Assembly: GCA_007135505.1 (NCBI GenBank)
Contig: SLIS01000212.1
Coordinates: 1-11,293, forward strand
Origin: Halovivax sp.
Lineage (GTDB): Archaea > Halobacteriota > Halobacteria > Halobacteriales > Natrialbaceae
Direction: 5' to 3'
Length of the DNA stretch: 11,293 nucleotides
In this document: piece by piece, positions 1-7,318 of the stretch
Numbering within the stretch: the stretch's first letter is position 1
Layout of the letters: each line of letters starts with the position of its first letter
The notes under the pieces: generated by a model
The model's input: only the letters and a program-made list of their open reading frames with translations
The model's database searches: none
What the model was told of the DNA's origin: nothing
Made by a program: the position numbers and the translations under genes

Positions 1-1046
1 CGGGGAGATTCCCAGATGTCTCCATGTTTGTCAATTTCGTCCCGATCAACATCGCCCGCGAGCGAAGAGGGTGCATGGTCGGTTCCGACGTGGGCGAGCG
101 CACCGGAAGAGACGCCTTCCCAGAGACGACGCTGGTGTCTCGGCCCCCTGATCGGTGGGGAAACTTTGCCGAAGACGCCGACGTCTTGGTCGGTATTGTG
201 AGCGAGGAATGCGGCGAGGGTCTCGCCGTGGATAGACACACCCTGAGAGCGATAGCGCTCGATGACGTCGACGCTCTCTGCAGCACTCACATGGACGACG
301 TACGCGTTCCCCTGGGTTTCCCGAGCGAGACGGGCGATCTGATCGACCTGCATCGTCTCGCTGAGCGGCGGAGATGCGTCGGCCCACGCTTCGAGGTCGT
401 TGCGTCCCTCGGCTTTGACCTCCTCGCGTTTGCGACGGCTGAGGTCGTCGTTCTCGGCGTGGATCATAACGACTCCATCGTCGATCTGACGACTTCGTCG
501 AAGCGCCTCATACAGCTGGCCAGCGTCGGCGTGTTGAATGTCGAGTACCGGCGCTGCCGTCTTGTACATATTAAAGAACAGTTTAAACGAGGAGATACCC
601 TTCTCGGCAAGAGCGGGGATTTCCTCGAGATGGTGGTCGTCCTGGATAATTGCGTGGAAGCCGAAGTCTACGTAGGAGTTCTCCTCACCGATCTTCCGGT
701 ACGCATCGACGTTCGGCTCGTACGGCTCAGACTGGAACAGGAAAGTCAACATCGTGGTCACGCCGGCGTGAACTGCACCACGCGTCTCGGTGGGAAAGTC
801 CCGCTCGAAGTGATCACGGAAGCCGCCACGGTAGCCCGCAAGCCCCATGTGCGTGTGCGGATCGATCACGCCGGGGAGCAACACGTTTTCGCCGGCATCG
901 ATGTGATCGTCGCTCTCCGGGAGTTGTGTGTCACTGCAGACGGAAACGATAGTTCCATCGTCGACGGCGACGCCACCGAAGAAGCTTCCTTGAGGTGTAA
1001 CAACCTGTGCATTGCTGATCGTCAAATCAACTGGACCGTTGACCAT
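1..1046 (-). CDS. Dihydropyrimidinase/hydantoinase-family cyclic amidohydrolase, partial (C-terminus beyond left edge)
   Basis: Metal-dependent hydrolase expected to open a cyclic amide, ureide or imide ring (dihydropyrimidine, hydantoin, allantoin or similar) in the cytoplasm. 348 complete codons are visible from an ATG at 1044-1046; the family usually has about 450-480 residues, so roughly a quarter lies outside the window. The full binuclear-metal set is recognisable: DPHTH (His64, His66), the carboxylated lysine in SSFKLFF (Lys155), MIHAEN (His196), VVHVSAAE (His252) and GTDHAP (catalytic Asp323). KVSPPIR (294-300) is the usual substrate-loop region. The GETCxxYL segment of many relatives reads GETLAAFL here, so the substrate may differ from a standard dihydropyrimidinase. 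The start is supported by a TATA-like element 26 nt upstream (leaderless). It is transcribed in the same direction as the cluster but separated from it by a pseudogene. The family is secure; the substrate is unknown. Confidence 0.93.
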   Translation of the reverse strand, partial: MVNGPVDLTISNAQVVTPQGSFFGGVAVDDGTIVSVCSDTQLPESDDHIDAGENVLLPGVIDPHTHMGLAGYRGGFRDHFERDFPTETRGAVHAGVTTMLTFLFQSEPYEPNVDAYRKIGEENSYVDFGFHAIIQDDHHLEEIPALAEKGISSFKLFFNMYKTAAPVLDIQHADAGQLYEALRRSRQIDDGVVMIHAENDDLSRRKREEVKAEGRNDLEAWADASPPLSETMQVDQIARLARETQGNAYVVHVSAAESVDVIERYRSQGVSIHGETLAAFLAHNTDQDVGVFGKVSPPIRGPRHQRRLWEGVSSGALAHVGTDHAPSSLAGDVDRDEIDKHGDIWESP

Positions 1047-1068
1047 ACCGCAGTATTACTCGAGTCGC

Positions 1069-1074
1069 TAATAA
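1069..1074 (-). promoter_or_regulatory. Probable TATA box for the partial amidohydrolase gene
   Basis: On the minus strand this reads TTATTA, centred about 26 nt upstream of the ATG at 1046. That spacing fits a leaderless haloarchaeal transcript beginning at or next to the start codon. It indicates this gene has its own promoter rather than depending on read-through from leuD across the pseudogene. Confidence 0.5.
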
Positions 1075-1156
1075 CTGTTCTGCTCGGCCCAAAGGAGCGG
1101 ACAGGAGAGTCAATACCGGTTCAATGATCGTTGTCATCGGTTGCTGATCCAAGGCG

Positions 1157-1813
1157 TCACATCACCTCGGCGCCGATTCCATTTTCTTCGAGTTTTCGAA
1201 CCATCGCATTCGCGTCAGCCTCGATTGTTTCGAGCGTATCGTAGTGGACCGACAAGATGACGGCGGGCTCGAGCACGATTGCGAGATTTGTGGCTTCGTG
1301 ACGGTCCATCGTGTAGGTCCCACCAATCGGCGGGAGGACCAGTCGATCTCGTAGGTCTCGTGGGCCTCTAGCGAATCGGTATCACTGGGATACTAGAGTG
1401 ATGCGTCGTCAGTCAAAAAGCGCAGTTCGATCACCGCACCTTTGCGCGATAGGGGTTTCCTTCCTCGTCGGCGTGTGGGCCGTCACTACGGTTGTAGGCG
1501 GGTGTCGGTTCGACGGTAAACTCCTCAACGATAGTGCCACCTCGGCGATCAGTCGGACGGCCACGTCGATGTCGGACGTGTTGACTGCATCGTAGGCGAC
1601 GACGACGGTCTCCTCGTCGGTTACCTGCTTGATTCCGTCGGGGTCGTAGTGGTCGAAGTCATCGTGAGTGATGAACACGTAATCGGCAGTCGGTGCCTCG
1701 CTTTCGAAAACGACACTCTACGGATCGACGGAGACGACCGTCGTATCGTCGATCACGAGCCGAACGCTCGCGTGTCCCAACCAATCGATTTCGACGTTAT
1801 TGTACTGGTACAT
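1157..1813 (-). pseudogene. Decayed MBL-fold metal-dependent hydrolase
   Basis: Reading the minus strand from ATG 1811-1813 gives a recognisable metallo-beta-lactamase-fold protein broken in several places. Segments in order: WLGHASVRLVIDDTTVV, then an in-frame TAG at 1718-1720 right after SVDP (intact relatives probably have Trp here), then VFITHDDFDHYDPDGI (the metal-binding HxHxDH-type block). A frameshift near 1541-1552 leads into GGTIVEEFTVEPTPAYNRSD and GPHADEEGNPY; another frameshift follows, then a second in-frame TAG at 1393-1395 ahead of YPSDTDSLEAHETYEID. A third frameshift leads into LPPIGGTYTMDRHEA and SVHYDTLETIEADANAMV, ending at TGA 1157-1159. The order and spacing match a single gene of about 215-220 codons, so this is decay in place, not a chance similarity. 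It lies downstream of leuD on the same strand. Its original role in the cluster, if any, is unknown. Confidence 0.88.
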
Positions 1814-1849
1814 CACACTCGGATTTAGTCTGCATTCCAGATGTGATGT
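1810..1849. repeat. 8-bp inverted repeat at the start of the decayed MBL gene
   Basis: ACATCACA at 1810-1817 is exactly mirrored by TGTGATGT at 1842-1849. The left arm overlaps the former start codon of the MBL-fold gene. It could be a relic operator or an RNA hairpin between leuD and the pseudogene; an 8-bp match at this spacing could also be chance. Confidence 0.3.
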
Positions 1850-1856
1850 TCAGAAT

Positions 1857-1869
1857 CCGTCAAGGACGG
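1857..1869 (-). terminator. Weak candidate hairpin downstream of the leuD-like gene
   Basis: A short stem-loop (5-bp arms CCGTC/GACGG, 3-nt loop) begins about 15 nt after the stop codon of the small hydro-lyase subunit. There is no good T-run after it, which archaeal terminators normally need, so this is only a weak terminator candidate. Confidence 0.18.
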
Positions 1870-1883
1870 TCGTAATTAGGCAG

Positions 1884-2387
1884 TTACGTGGAACTTTCGA
1901 GCTTGCGTCGTGTATACGGCTTGAGTCCACCTTCATCGACGAGATCCTGTAAGAACGGTGGGAGCGGTTCCGCATCATACGTTTCATCCGTTTCATGGTT
2001 GTGAACCGTCCCGGCGTCGAGATCGACCGAGATTTCGTCACCGTCGTCGATCCGAGCCGCATCAGGACAGATCATAACCGGCAATCCGAGGTTGATCGCG
2101 TTCCGGAAGAAGATCCGAGCGAACGACTGGGCAACAACACCGTCGACACCCGCGCCGATCAGCGACAGCGGGGCGTGCTCGCGCGAGGACCCACCGCCGA
2201 AGTTTTCGCCGGCAACGACGAACTCGCCGTTTGCGACGTCCGCCGAGAACTCGGGACGCAGATCGTTGAACGCGTGGGTCGCGAGTTCCTCGGGATCGGT
2301 CGACACGATGAACCTCGAGGGCGTGATCTGATCCGTGTCGATATCGTCGCCGAAGACCCAGGCACGGCCGGGTTCGTCGAGGCTCAT
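1884..2387 (-). CDS. Aconitase-family hydro-lyase, small (swivel) subunit, LeuD-like
   Basis: 167 residues, the usual size for the separate small subunit of archaeal 3-isopropylmalate dehydratase or homoaconitase. It pairs with the large subunit encoded just upstream to form a [4Fe-4S] dehydratase that adds or removes water on a dicarboxylate or tricarboxylate. Seen: DDIDTDQITPSRF (14-26), the hallmark GENFGGGSSREHAP (60-73) that closes over the substrate, and the swivel core ending FFRNAINLGLPVMICP. The specificity loop after the DTDQI block reads RFIVST (25-30). Isopropylmalate and homoaconitate enzymes normally carry YLxx here (such as YLRT), which argues against a housekeeping role in leucine synthesis. 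The ATG overlaps the large-subunit stop by 4 nt (ATGA) and is preceded by a G-rich ribosome site GGGGGTGGT. Citraconate/citramalate, maleate and dimethylmalate are alternative substrates. Symbol withheld because the reaction is uncertain. Confidence 0.9.
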   Translation of the reverse strand: MSLDEPGRAWVFGDDIDTDQITPSRFIVSTDPEELATHAFNDLRPEFSADVANGEFVVAGENFGGGSSREHAPLSLIGAGVDGVVAQSFARIFFRNAINLGLPVMICPDAARIDDGDEISVDLDAGTVHNHETDETYDAEPLPPFLQDLVDEGGLKPYTRRKLESST

Positions 2388-3703
2388 CGAACCACCCCCA
2401 GGTCGGCAGTGGCGTGATCGTCGTAGCGTTCGGTCTCGATCTCTCGCGGATCGGTGATCTCGCCGTACAGTGCGGTTGCAGCTGCGGTCGCGGGACTGGC
2501 AAGGTAGACGCGACTATCCATCGAGCCTTCTCGACCGGGGAAGTTCCGGTTCGCCGTCGCCAGACAGACGTCGTCGTCGCCGAGGACGCCCTGATGGTAG
2601 CCCGCACAGGGGCCACACCCAGCACTCTGGAACGTCGCACCAGCAGCGACGAGCGACTCGAGAACGCCGGTCTCGAGGCACTTCTCGTAGACGGCTCCCG
2701 AGGCGGGGACGACGATCAGCCTGGTTCCGGGGGCGACCTGTTCGCCCTTGAGGGCATCAGCGACGACTCGGATATCCTCGTAACGGCCGTTCGTACAGGT
2801 CCCGACGAACACCTGGTCGACGTCGGTGCCGGCCACGTCGTCGACATCGACGGCGTTTTCGGGGTTCGACGGTTTTGCGACCTGTGGTTTGAGGTCTGCA
2901 CCCTCATAGGAGTGGACAGCCTCGTAGGTCGCGTCGTCGTCGGAAGCGAGGTCCAGATCGATCGATACCTCGAGATCGGCCTGGTGCTCGAGATAGTCGA
3001 CGACCCGTTCGTCGGGTTCGACGATGCCAGCCTTGCCACCCATCTCGATGGCCATGTTGGCGAGGACGAGCCGTTGATGAATGGGGAGATCTGCGATTGC
3101 AGATCCGGCATACTCGGCGGTTTTGTAGGTCGCGCCGTCGAAGCCGATATCACCAATGAACTTGAGAATCAAGTCTTTCGCGTAGACACCCTCGGGGAGG
3201 TCGCCGTGGACTTCGAATCGGATCGTCTCGGGAACGCGAAACCATAGCTCGCCCGTTGCGAACGTCGTCCCGAGGTCGGTCGAACCGACGCCGGTACCGA
3301 ACGCGCCGAGACCGCCGTAAGTCGTCGAGTGTGAGTCAGCGCCGACTACGAGGTCGCCGGGTTCGACGAATCCTTCTTCGATCATTACCTGATGGCAGAT
3401 TCCGTCGTTGATCTCGTACTGGTGGGCACCGTACTCCGCGGCGAACTCCCGGACGACGTTGTGGTTGTTCGCTGCCTTGACGCCGTCGGCCGGCGCGTGG
3501 TGGTCGAGCGTGAAGACGGTGCTGCCGGGGGCGGCCAACTCGCGGTCTTCGTCTGTCACGTCCTCGAACGCGTCGATTGCGAGTGGCCCGGTTACGTCGT
3601 GGCCAATCATCTCGTCGACGCGCGCTTCGACGTAGTCGCCCGCTCTGACGTCCTCGCCGGAGTGCTCCGAGAGGATCTTTTCGGTTATCGTTTTTCCTGT
3701 CAT
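2384..3703 (-). CDS. Aconitase-family hydro-lyase, large subunit, LeuC/homoaconitase-like
   Basis: 439 residues, the length of archaeal-type isopropylmalate/homoaconitase large subunits. It forms the iron-sulfur catalytic part of a two-subunit hydro-lyase with the downstream small subunit. Seen: DHHAP near residue 67, GADSHSTTYGGLGAFGTGVG (121-140), the three cluster-ligand cysteines (Cys303 in VGTCTNGR; Cys363 and Cys366 in AGCGPCAGYH) and NRNFPGREGSMDSRVYLASP (386-404). The family always uses a substrate with vicinal carboxylates, so a C4-C6 unsaturated or hydroxylated diacid is expected. It starts 21 nt after the stop of the lyase gene. No Shine-Dalgarno-like sequence is evident, but AAAAAATAAC about 26 nt upstream, across that stop codon, could act as a weak leaderless promoter. 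Placement in a CoA-transferase/lyase/amidohydrolase operon, not with leucine-synthesis genes, points to catabolism. Confidence 0.92.
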   Translation of the reverse strand: MTGKTITEKILSEHSGEDVRAGDYVEARVDEMIGHDVTGPLAIDAFEDVTDEDRELAAPGSTVFTLDHHAPADGVKAANNHNVVREFAAEYGAHQYEINDGICHQVMIEEGFVEPGDLVVGADSHSTTYGGLGAFGTGVGSTDLGTTFATGELWFRVPETIRFEVHGDLPEGVYAKDLILKFIGDIGFDGATYKTAEYAGSAIADLPIHQRLVLANMAIEMGGKAGIVEPDERVVDYLEHQADLEVSIDLDLASDDDATYEAVHSYEGADLKPQVAKPSNPENAVDVDDVAGTDVDQVFVGTCTNGRYEDIRVVADALKGEQVAPGTRLIVVPASGAVYEKCLETGVLESLVAAGATFQSAGCGPCAGYHQGVLGDDDVCLATANRNFPGREGSMDSRVYLASPATAAATALYGEITDPREIETERYDDHATADLGVVR

Positions 3704-3724
3704 AGTGAATCGTTCGTCTGCGTG

Positions 3725-4675
3725 TTATTTTTTGGAAGCCGGTTTTGCATCCGTCGTCGCGAGCACCTGCTCGCGGGTGCCGCCCATCAGCGTTCGACTC
3801 GGGGTTCCGAGTCCGAGCTGTTCCGCGACGGTCTCGGCGACTTCGGTAAGTCGATCGAAGTCGATGTTCGTCTCGATGCCCATATCGCGAAGCATATTCG
3901 CGAGGTCCTCCGTCGGCGTGTTGCCGACGTCACCGAGGCCACCGGGGAGGATCGTCCCGCCCCCGAGCCCACAGACGGAGGCGTCGAATCGGTCGACACC
4001 ACACTGCATCGCCGCGAGCGTGTTGGCGAGGCTCATGCCGTTCGTATCGTGGAGATGCAAGCCAACGTCAGCGTCGGGATGCTGGTCGAACAGCGTCGTC
4101 AGCATGGCCGTCACCTGCCGAGGATCGGCCATCCCCATCGTCGTCGCGAGCGTTACCTCGTCGACGCCAGCCTCGAGGACGCGGTCGACGACCGACAGCG
4201 TCCGTTCCTGTGGGATCTCGCCCTCGTACGGACAGAAGAAGCTCGTTCCGAGTCCGGCTTCGACCTCGATATCCGTGCCGTCGGCCAGCTCGACGATCGC
4301 CTCGATTTCAGCGAGGTTCTCTTCTAAGCTCATTCCCTGATTCTTCTGACGATAGGCGTCGCTGATGACGACCAGCGCGTTGACTTTGTCAACATCAGCC
4401 TCGATCGCCCGCTCCATCCCGATAGCGTTTGGCACCAGCGCCCGATAACAGACGTCATCGTGGCGCTCGATCCGCGCCGCGACCTCGTCGGCGTCGCGCA
4501 GGCTCGGAACCGCCTTCGGGTGGGTAAAGGAGGTACACTCGATCTCATCGACGCCGGTCTCCGAGAGGGCGTTGATCATCTCGACTTTCTCGTCAGTCGG
4601 AATGAAGTGGGGGTAGCGCTGGAAGCCATCACGCGGCAGCATCTCGACGATCGTCGCCGATTCGGGGAGATCCAT
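3725..4675 (-). CDS. HMG-CoA-lyase-like (DRE-TIM) aldol lyase
   Basis: 316 residues, normal for 3-hydroxy-3-methylglutaryl-CoA lyases, which split a tertiary-hydroxy acyl-CoA into acetyl-CoA and a keto acid in a metal-dependent (beta/alpha)8 barrel. Seen: EMLPRDGFQR (11-20) with the catalytic Arg15 and metal ligand Asp16, IECTSFTHPKAVP (45-57), GLHLHDTNGMSLANT (205-219) with ligand histidines 207 and 209, and GDVGNTPTEDL (248-258) with the Asn252 ligand. The catalytic cysteine of true HMG-CoA lyases (GLGGCPYA loop; Cys266 in human) is replaced: the loop reads CGLGGGTILPGG with Gly240 in that place. A related substrate such as (R)-citramalyl-CoA is therefore plausible. The start codon overlaps the CoA-transferase stop (TGATG) and follows a GAGGGGGTAAT ribosome site, so the two are translationally coupled. 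Symbol withheld. Confidence 0.88.
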   Translation of the reverse strand: MDLPESATIVEMLPRDGFQRYPHFIPTDEKVEMINALSETGVDEIECTSFTHPKAVPSLRDADEVAARIERHDDVCYRALVPNAIGMERAIEADVDKVNALVVISDAYRQKNQGMSLEENLAEIEAIVELADGTDIEVEAGLGTSFFCPYEGEIPQERTLSVVDRVLEAGVDEVTLATTMGMADPRQVTAMLTTLFDQHPDADVGLHLHDTNGMSLANTLAAMQCGVDRFDASVCGLGGGTILPGGLGDVGNTPTEDLANMLRDMGIETNIDFDRLTEVAETVAEQLGLGTPSRTLMGGTREQVLATTDAKPASKK

Positions 4676-5880
4676 CAGATTACCCCCTCGGATTCGAGTT
4701 CCGCAAGCACCGCATCGTCGTACTCGAGGAACTCACCGAAAACGGCCCCGTTGTGCGCTCCCAGATCGACACCGAGGTGATCGACGCTCCCTGGCGTCTC
4801 GCTGAATTTGGGGATCGTGTTCTGGACGGCCGCTTCGCCGAGGTCCTTGTCGTCGACGGTGACGACGGCATCACGGGCTTGATAATGTTCGTCGTTCATG
4901 ATGTCTTCGACGTTATAGACCGGTGCGATCGTCGCGTCGTGTGCTTCGAACGACTCGAGGATTTCTTCACGCGTGTGCTCGGCCATCCACTCCTGGATGA
5001 TCGAATCGAGTTCCTCGACGTTCTCGAGACGGCTCTCGTTGTCTGCGAACCGCGGATCGTCTTTCAGGTCTGGACGGCCGATAGCATCGAACGTTCGCAT
5101 CGCGAGTGGCTGGGCGCTCGCAGCGAGTGCAACCCAGCGGTCATCGCCTGACCGGTAGACGTTTCGGGGAGCAGACGACGTCGACCGATTGCCAGAGCGA
5201 CGAGCGATCTCGCCGGTCTGGTCGTAGGTAAGCGGGAACGGGCCAATCAGGTTGAAGATTGGCTCGATCAGGCTGACGTCGATGTACTGGCCGGTCCCGC
5301 CGTTGACGTCCCGATGGTAGAGGGCGAACATCACCGAAAACGTCGCATACAGCGCAGCGATGTTGTCCGCCAGTCCGGTCGGCGGGAGCAGCGGTTCGCG
5401 GTCTTCGAAACCGTTGACGTAGGCGAACCCACTCATCGCCTCCGCGAGCGTCCCGAAGCCGGGCTGTTCGGCGTACGGTCCAGTCTGGCCGAATCCGGAC
5501 ATCCGCAACATGACGAGGTCGGGATTCGTCTCGGAAAGCTGTTCCCAGCCGAGGTTCCATCGCTCGAGCGTGCCGGGACGGAAGTTCTCGATCAAGACGT
5601 CAGCTTCCGAGATGAGGTCGTGAAAGACGGTCTGACCGCGTTCGGCGGAGACGTCGAGCGTGACCGATCGCTTGTTCCGACTGAGGTACTTGTGCCACAT
5701 CCCGACGCCGTCTTTTTGCGTGCCGAAATTACGGATATGATCGCCGTATTCGGGATGTTCGATCTTGATCACATCCGCGCCGAAATCGGCAAGAAACCGA
5801 CCGACGGTCGGTCCGGAGATCATCGACCCTGCTTCGATAACGGTGAGCCCATCGAGTGGGCCAGGTTCAGTTGTTGACAT
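4675..5880 (-). CDS. Family III (CaiB/BaiF-type) CoA-transferase
   Basis: 401 residues, the standard length for family III CoA-transferases, which move CoA from a donor (often succinyl-CoA) to a carboxylic acid through an acyl-enzyme anhydride on an Asp. Seen: GLTVIEAGSMISGP (11-24), KIEHPEYGD (39-47), RNKRSVTLDV (68-77), ENFRPGTLERWNLG (98-111), SGFGQTGPYA (128-137) and the catalytic Asp172 in PTGLADNIAALYA. Known members act on formate/oxalate, carnitine, mesaconate, glutarate and (R)-citramalate, so the sequence alone does not fix the acid. Coupling to an HMG-CoA-lyase-like gene suggests that it makes the lyase's CoA-ester substrate. The ATG at 5878-5880 was chosen over an upstream ATG inside the preceding gene because the family N-terminus begins here and TATAAAA lies 25 nt upstream. 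Confidence 0.93.
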   Translation of the reverse strand: MSTTEPGPLDGLTVIEAGSMISGPTVGRFLADFGADVIKIEHPEYGDHIRNFGTQKDGVGMWHKYLSRNKRSVTLDVSAERGQTVFHDLISEADVLIENFRPGTLERWNLGWEQLSETNPDLVMLRMSGFGQTGPYAEQPGFGTLAEAMSGFAYVNGFEDREPLLPPTGLADNIAALYATFSVMFALYHRDVNGGTGQYIDVSLIEPIFNLIGPFPLTYDQTGEIARRSGNRSTSSAPRNVYRSGDDRWVALAASAQPLAMRTFDAIGRPDLKDDPRFADNESRLENVEELDSIIQEWMAEHTREEILESFEAHDATIAPVYNVEDIMNDEHYQARDAVVTVDDKDLGEAAVQNTIPKFSETPGSVDHLGVDLGAHNGAVFGEFLEYDDAVLAELESEGVI

Positions 5881-5901
5881 AGTGTCTGAATTGTATCTGC
5901 G

Positions 5902-5908
5902 TTTTATA
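5902..5908 (-). promoter_or_regulatory. Internal TATA box before the CoA-transferase gene
   Basis: The 46-nt gap between the amidohydrolase stop and the CoA-transferase start contains TATAAAA on the minus strand, centred about 25 nt before the ATG. This is a near-consensus archaeal TATA box at leaderless spacing. It would allow the acid-processing half of the cluster (CoA-transferase, lyase, hydro-lyase) to be expressed independently of the ring-opening half. Confidence 0.6.
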
Positions 5909-5926
5909 GTCTCGTTGTTCGTTGTC

Positions 5927-7318
5927 TTAAACAGGCCGGTCAATGTGTGTTCCCGAGCCTGGCTCGGCAATAACCTCGCCATCTTCGTATGCGACCTCAC
6001 CGCCAACGATCGTCTGCGTTGGCCAGCCAGTCACATCTCGACCCTCGTAGATCGAATAATCGGCAACGCTTTGGAGGAGTTCCGGCGTCACCGTCTTCGT
6101 CTCGTCCAGATCGACGACGACGAGATCAGCATCGCTGCCGACGCGGATCGCTCCTTTCTTCGGATAGAGGTTCCACGCTTTCGCGGTGTTCGTACTGGTC
6201 ACCTCGACGGCCCGCTCGAGCGAGAGTCGGCCCTCGTTGACACCCTCCGAGAGGATCAGCGGGAGCATCGTCGCACTCGAGGGGAACCCGAGTTTGCTCT
6301 CGCGAATCGTCTCGCCGAGTTTTTCGTCGGTCGTGTTCGCACAGTGGTCGGTCCCGATACAGGAGATCGTGCCATCCTCGAGGCGTTTCCAGAGCGTTTC
6401 CTGATCGGCTTCGCTTCGGACGGGTGGGTTGACCTTCATCCGGTCGTCACACTCTTCGGTCGTCAGCGTCAGGTAGTGGGTACAGGTTTCGCCGGTGACA
6501 TCGTAGCCCGCCTCCTGTAACGTGGCGAGTTCATCCGCCGTTCGACCGGCGCTAACGTGGACAGCATAGAAGCTGTCGTCATAGTCGTGTTGCCGTGCCA
6601 AACTCGCGCCGGAAACGAGGCTCTGGGCTTCCGCATAGTCGGGAAACTCCTCGACGAACACCTCATACCCAACCTCTGCAGCCTCGTCATCAGCTTCGGT
6701 CTCGATATAAGGATTTCCACCCGCAAGCGCGTTCGTGATCTCGACGTTCTCGGAGTGGTAGCCGAGCGTCGTCGGGACGTCCTGGTCGGCCAACGTCTCG
6801 ATGAACGCGCTGCCGAAATCGTCGCGCATCTCACAGTCGACGCCAAACTTCTCGCGTGCGGCGTACTTGTAGTTCATATACCACTTGAACGTCGTAATCC
6901 CGAGTTCCTCGACGATCAGTGGAATCTCCTCGACGTGTTCAAACGAGAGCAATCCAAGCGAGAAGAAGTAATCGTGGCGGTAGTTCGCTTCGGCCGCCTC
7001 GAAGTAGTCGTCCATGATCTCCTCATAAGAGCCCGCTCGCCGGAAGAAGTTCCCCGTCGTTGTCACCCCACCGACAAGATCAGACCGGCTCTCGGTATCT
7101 GCGTCCTCCTCGAGCGAGTTGTAGATCCCGTGGTGTGTATGCGGATCGATCGCCCCCGGCAGGACGTGCTTGCCATCGGCGTCGACGACCTCGTCGCCCT
7201 CGAGTGAGCCAGAGCGACCGATCGCAGCAATCTGGCCGTTCTCAGCGGCGACGTCGGCCTCGAGCAACCCGTCTTCGGTGACGAGTGTGCCGTTTGTGAT
7301 GACGAGGTCGTAACTCAC
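5927..7318 (-). CDS. Dihydropyrimidinase/hydantoinase-like cyclic amidohydrolase
   Basis: 463 residues, full length for the D-hydantoinase/dihydropyrimidinase family. It hydrolyses a cyclic amide bond with two metal ions bridged by a carboxylated lysine. All ligands are present: DPHTH (His60, His62), TTFKWYMNYK (Lys145), GYHSEN (His188), YAVHVSAGRT (His254) and CIGTDHC (Asp324). GETCTHYLTL (276-285) and KVNPPVR (295-301) are the usual core motifs. It is distinct from the partial paralogue at the left end, for example in SCIGTDHCA against HVGTDHAP. The start is GTG, overlapping the upstream stop by 4 nt (GTGA) and preceded by a good GGTGA ribosome site. The product of ring opening would be an N-carbamoyl or half-amide acid, which suits the cysteine hydrolase encoded immediately upstream. 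Substrate candidates include hydantoins, dihydropyrimidines and cyclic imides such as succinimide or methylmaleimide. Confidence 0.93.
   Translation of the reverse strand: MSYDLVITNGTLVTEDGLLEADVAAENGQIAAIGRSGSLEGDEVVDADGKHVLPGAIDPHTHHGIYNSLEEDADTESRSDLVGGVTTTGNFFRRAGSYEEIMDDYFEAAEANYRHDYFFSLGLLSFEHVEEIPLIVEELGITTFKWYMNYKYAAREKFGVDCEMRDDFGSAFIETLADQDVPTTLGYHSENVEITNALAGGNPYIETEADDEAAEVGYEVFVEEFPDYAEAQSLVSGASLARQHDYDDSFYAVHVSAGRTADELATLQEAGYDVTGETCTHYLTLTTEECDDRMKVNPPVRSEADQETLWKRLEDGTISCIGTDHCANTTDEKLGETIRESKLGFPSSATMLPLILSEGVNEGRLSLERAVEVTSTNTAKAWNLYPKKGAIRVGSDADLVVVDLDETKTVTPELLQSVADYSIYEGRDVTGWPTQTIVGGEVAYEDGEVIAEPGSGTHIDRPV

Noticed and set aside
711..717. Further GTTCGGC occurrences at 711-717 and 5466-5472
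   Set aside because: Both are inside coding sequence and lack the matching GAAC half nine bases on, so they are not counted as copies of the repeat.
24..1127. Long plus-strand open frame of 367 codons
   Set aside because: It is antisense to the partial amidohydrolase, which has every family motif in order. The plus-strand translation shows no recognisable domain; high-GC haloarchaeal genes commonly leave such antisense open frames.
1884..3703. Assignment as the housekeeping leucine-biosynthesis leuCD pair
   Set aside because: No leuA or leuB neighbour, an atypical small-subunit specificity loop, and a catabolic operon context. Not excluded, but not supported.
3392..4327. Plus-strand open frame of 311 codons across the hydro-lyase/lyase junction
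   Set aside because: Antisense shadow of two well-supported genes; its translation resembles no family and spans their intergenic gap.
4675..6006. N-terminal extension of the CoA-transferase to 6006
   Set aside because: The extra 42 residues overlap the end of the preceding gene, are not acidic, and lie upstream of the TATA box at 5902-5908. The family N-terminus begins at the ATG at 5880.
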